6,624 bases of DNA, from contig JBHELF010000127.1 of the NCBI GenBank assembly GCA_046263155.1, positions 1 to 6,624 of the forward strand, given 5' to 3'. Origin of the DNA: DATADF01 sp046263155. Lineage in GTDB: Bacteria; Actinomycetota; CADDZG01; WHSQ01. The notes beneath the pieces are model-generated. The model did no database searches and was not told the DNA's origin. It saw nothing but the letters and a program-made list of their open reading frames with translations. A program made the position numbers and the translations under genes. Positions 6,012 to 6,624 of the stretch are shown here, piece by piece. Positions within the stretch are counted from its first letter, which is position 1. Every line of letters starts with the position of its first letter.

Positions 6012-6624
6012 GTGGATGAGTTCAGGATAGAGAAGGACACGCTCGGTGACGTTCGTGTGCCCGCGGACGCCTTGTACGGCGCGCAGACGCAGCGTGCGCG
6101 CGACAACTTTCAGATCTCCGGAATGCCTCCTCAGGCCGACTACCTGTGGGGGATGATCATGATCAAGAAGGCGGCCGCTTTAGCCAACCGAGACACCGGC
6201 CGTCTCGGCAAGGACGTGGCAGATGCCATCGTGGCCGCTGCGGACGAGGCGCTAGACGGGCGCCACGACCACCATTTCGTCATTGACCCCTGGCAGGCGG
6301 GCGCGGGGACCTCTCATAACATGAACGTGAACGAGGTTCTGGCCAACAGGGCCACGCAGATCCTGGCCGAGGACGGCAAGGACATAAACGTTCATCCCAA
6401 CGACCACGTGAACATGGCGCAGTCGTCGAACGACACCAACCCCACGGCAGTGCGTCTCGGGGCGTTGCGTGTGGTTCCGATGCTCGTAGATGCCCTCGAG
6501 CGACTTCGCGACGCGCTGGAGGGCAAGGCGAACGAATTCGATCGCATCGTCAAGCCGGCTCGTACGCACCTGCAGGATGCAGTGCCGATTCGTTTGGGTC
6601 AGGAGTTTTCCGGCTACGCGGCGG
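6012..6624 (+). CDS. Fumarase/aspartase superfamily lyase (class II fumarase or aspartate ammonia-lyase), N-terminal part
   Basis: The first 204 codons are present and the gene runs off the right edge; the usual length is about 460-470. Enzymes of this family reversibly add water or ammonia to fumarate in the cytosol as homotetramers. The start is GTG 6012, giving VDEFRIEKDTLGDVRVPADA, the normal N-terminus. Visible motifs are LYGAQTQRA (21-29), GAGTSHNMNVNEVLANRA (97-114), HPNDHVNMAQSSNDTNPT (128-145) and ARTHLQDAVPIRLGQEFSGY (183-202). Presumed substrate-site residues are Thr100, Ser138-Ser139-Asn140 and Thr185-His186. The SSN triplet is fumarase-like, since aspartases usually have STN. QDAVPIRLGQEF and the GMIMIKKAAALAN stretch are nearer to aspartase. 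The SS loop with the catalytic serine and the C-terminus lie outside the window, so I leave the substrate open and give no symbol. Confidence 0.9.
   Translation, partial: MDEFRIEKDTLGDVRVPADALYGAQTQRARDNFQISGMPPQADYLWGMIMIKKAAALANRDTGRLGKDVADAIVAAADEALDGRHDHHFVIDPWQAGAGTSHNMNVNEVLANRATQILAEDGKDINVHPNDHVNMAQSSNDTNPTAVRLGALRVVPMLVDALERLRDALEGKANEFDRIVKPARTHLQDAVPIRLGQEFSGYAA

Noticed and set aside
6252..6569. A 105-codon minus-strand open frame at the right end
   Set aside because: It is antisense to conserved fumarase/aspartase motifs and has no credible content of its own.

Overview
The window looks like ordinary chromosomal sequence from a high-GC bacterium (roughly 60% G+C by eye), most plausibly an actinobacterium or a relative. 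The reasons are frequent GTG starts, a possible leaderless-type TAnnnT box placed exactly upstream of one GTG, a crotonyl-CoA carboxylase/reductase, and weak or absent U-tracts at gene ends. This lineage call is inference. I see no mobile element, CRISPR array, tRNA or rRNA.

Layout. Bases 1-273 (+) are the last 90 codons of an unidentified, beta-rich, probably exported protein whose start lies off the left edge. It converges on crotonyl-CoA carboxylase/reductase (Ccr) on the minus strand (295-1641 with the start I prefer). A 64-bp divergent region (1642-1705) separates ccr from a plus-strand acyl-CoA dehydrogenase (1706-2866). Two bases after that gene comes a 154-codon gene for a DUF2007-like domain plus one membrane helix (2869-3333), so these two probably form an operon. 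A 227-bp gap (3334-3560) holds a stem-loop, a possible promoter and a strong ribosome binding site. It leads into a 795-residue secreted zinc metalloprotease of the metzincin type (3561-5948). After 63 bp, a fumarase/aspartase superfamily gene starts at 6012 and runs off the right edge.

How the genes fit together. The dehydrogenase (acyl-CoA to enoyl-CoA) and Ccr (crotonyl-CoA plus CO2 to ethylmalonyl-CoA) are biochemically adjacent and are transcribed divergently from one short control region. This suggests a small C4 acyl-CoA module feeding either the ethylmalonyl-CoA pathway or extender-unit supply. The fumarase/aspartase is also central C4 metabolism, but it is separated from that pair by the protease. 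The protease and the left-edge fragment look like independent exported proteins.

No previously undescribed multi-gene system is evident. The items most worth a second look are the large metzincin of unassigned architecture, the DUF2007/membrane gene coupled to the dehydrogenase, the ccr/dehydrogenase divergent control region, and the mixed active-site signature of the fumarase/aspartase homologue.
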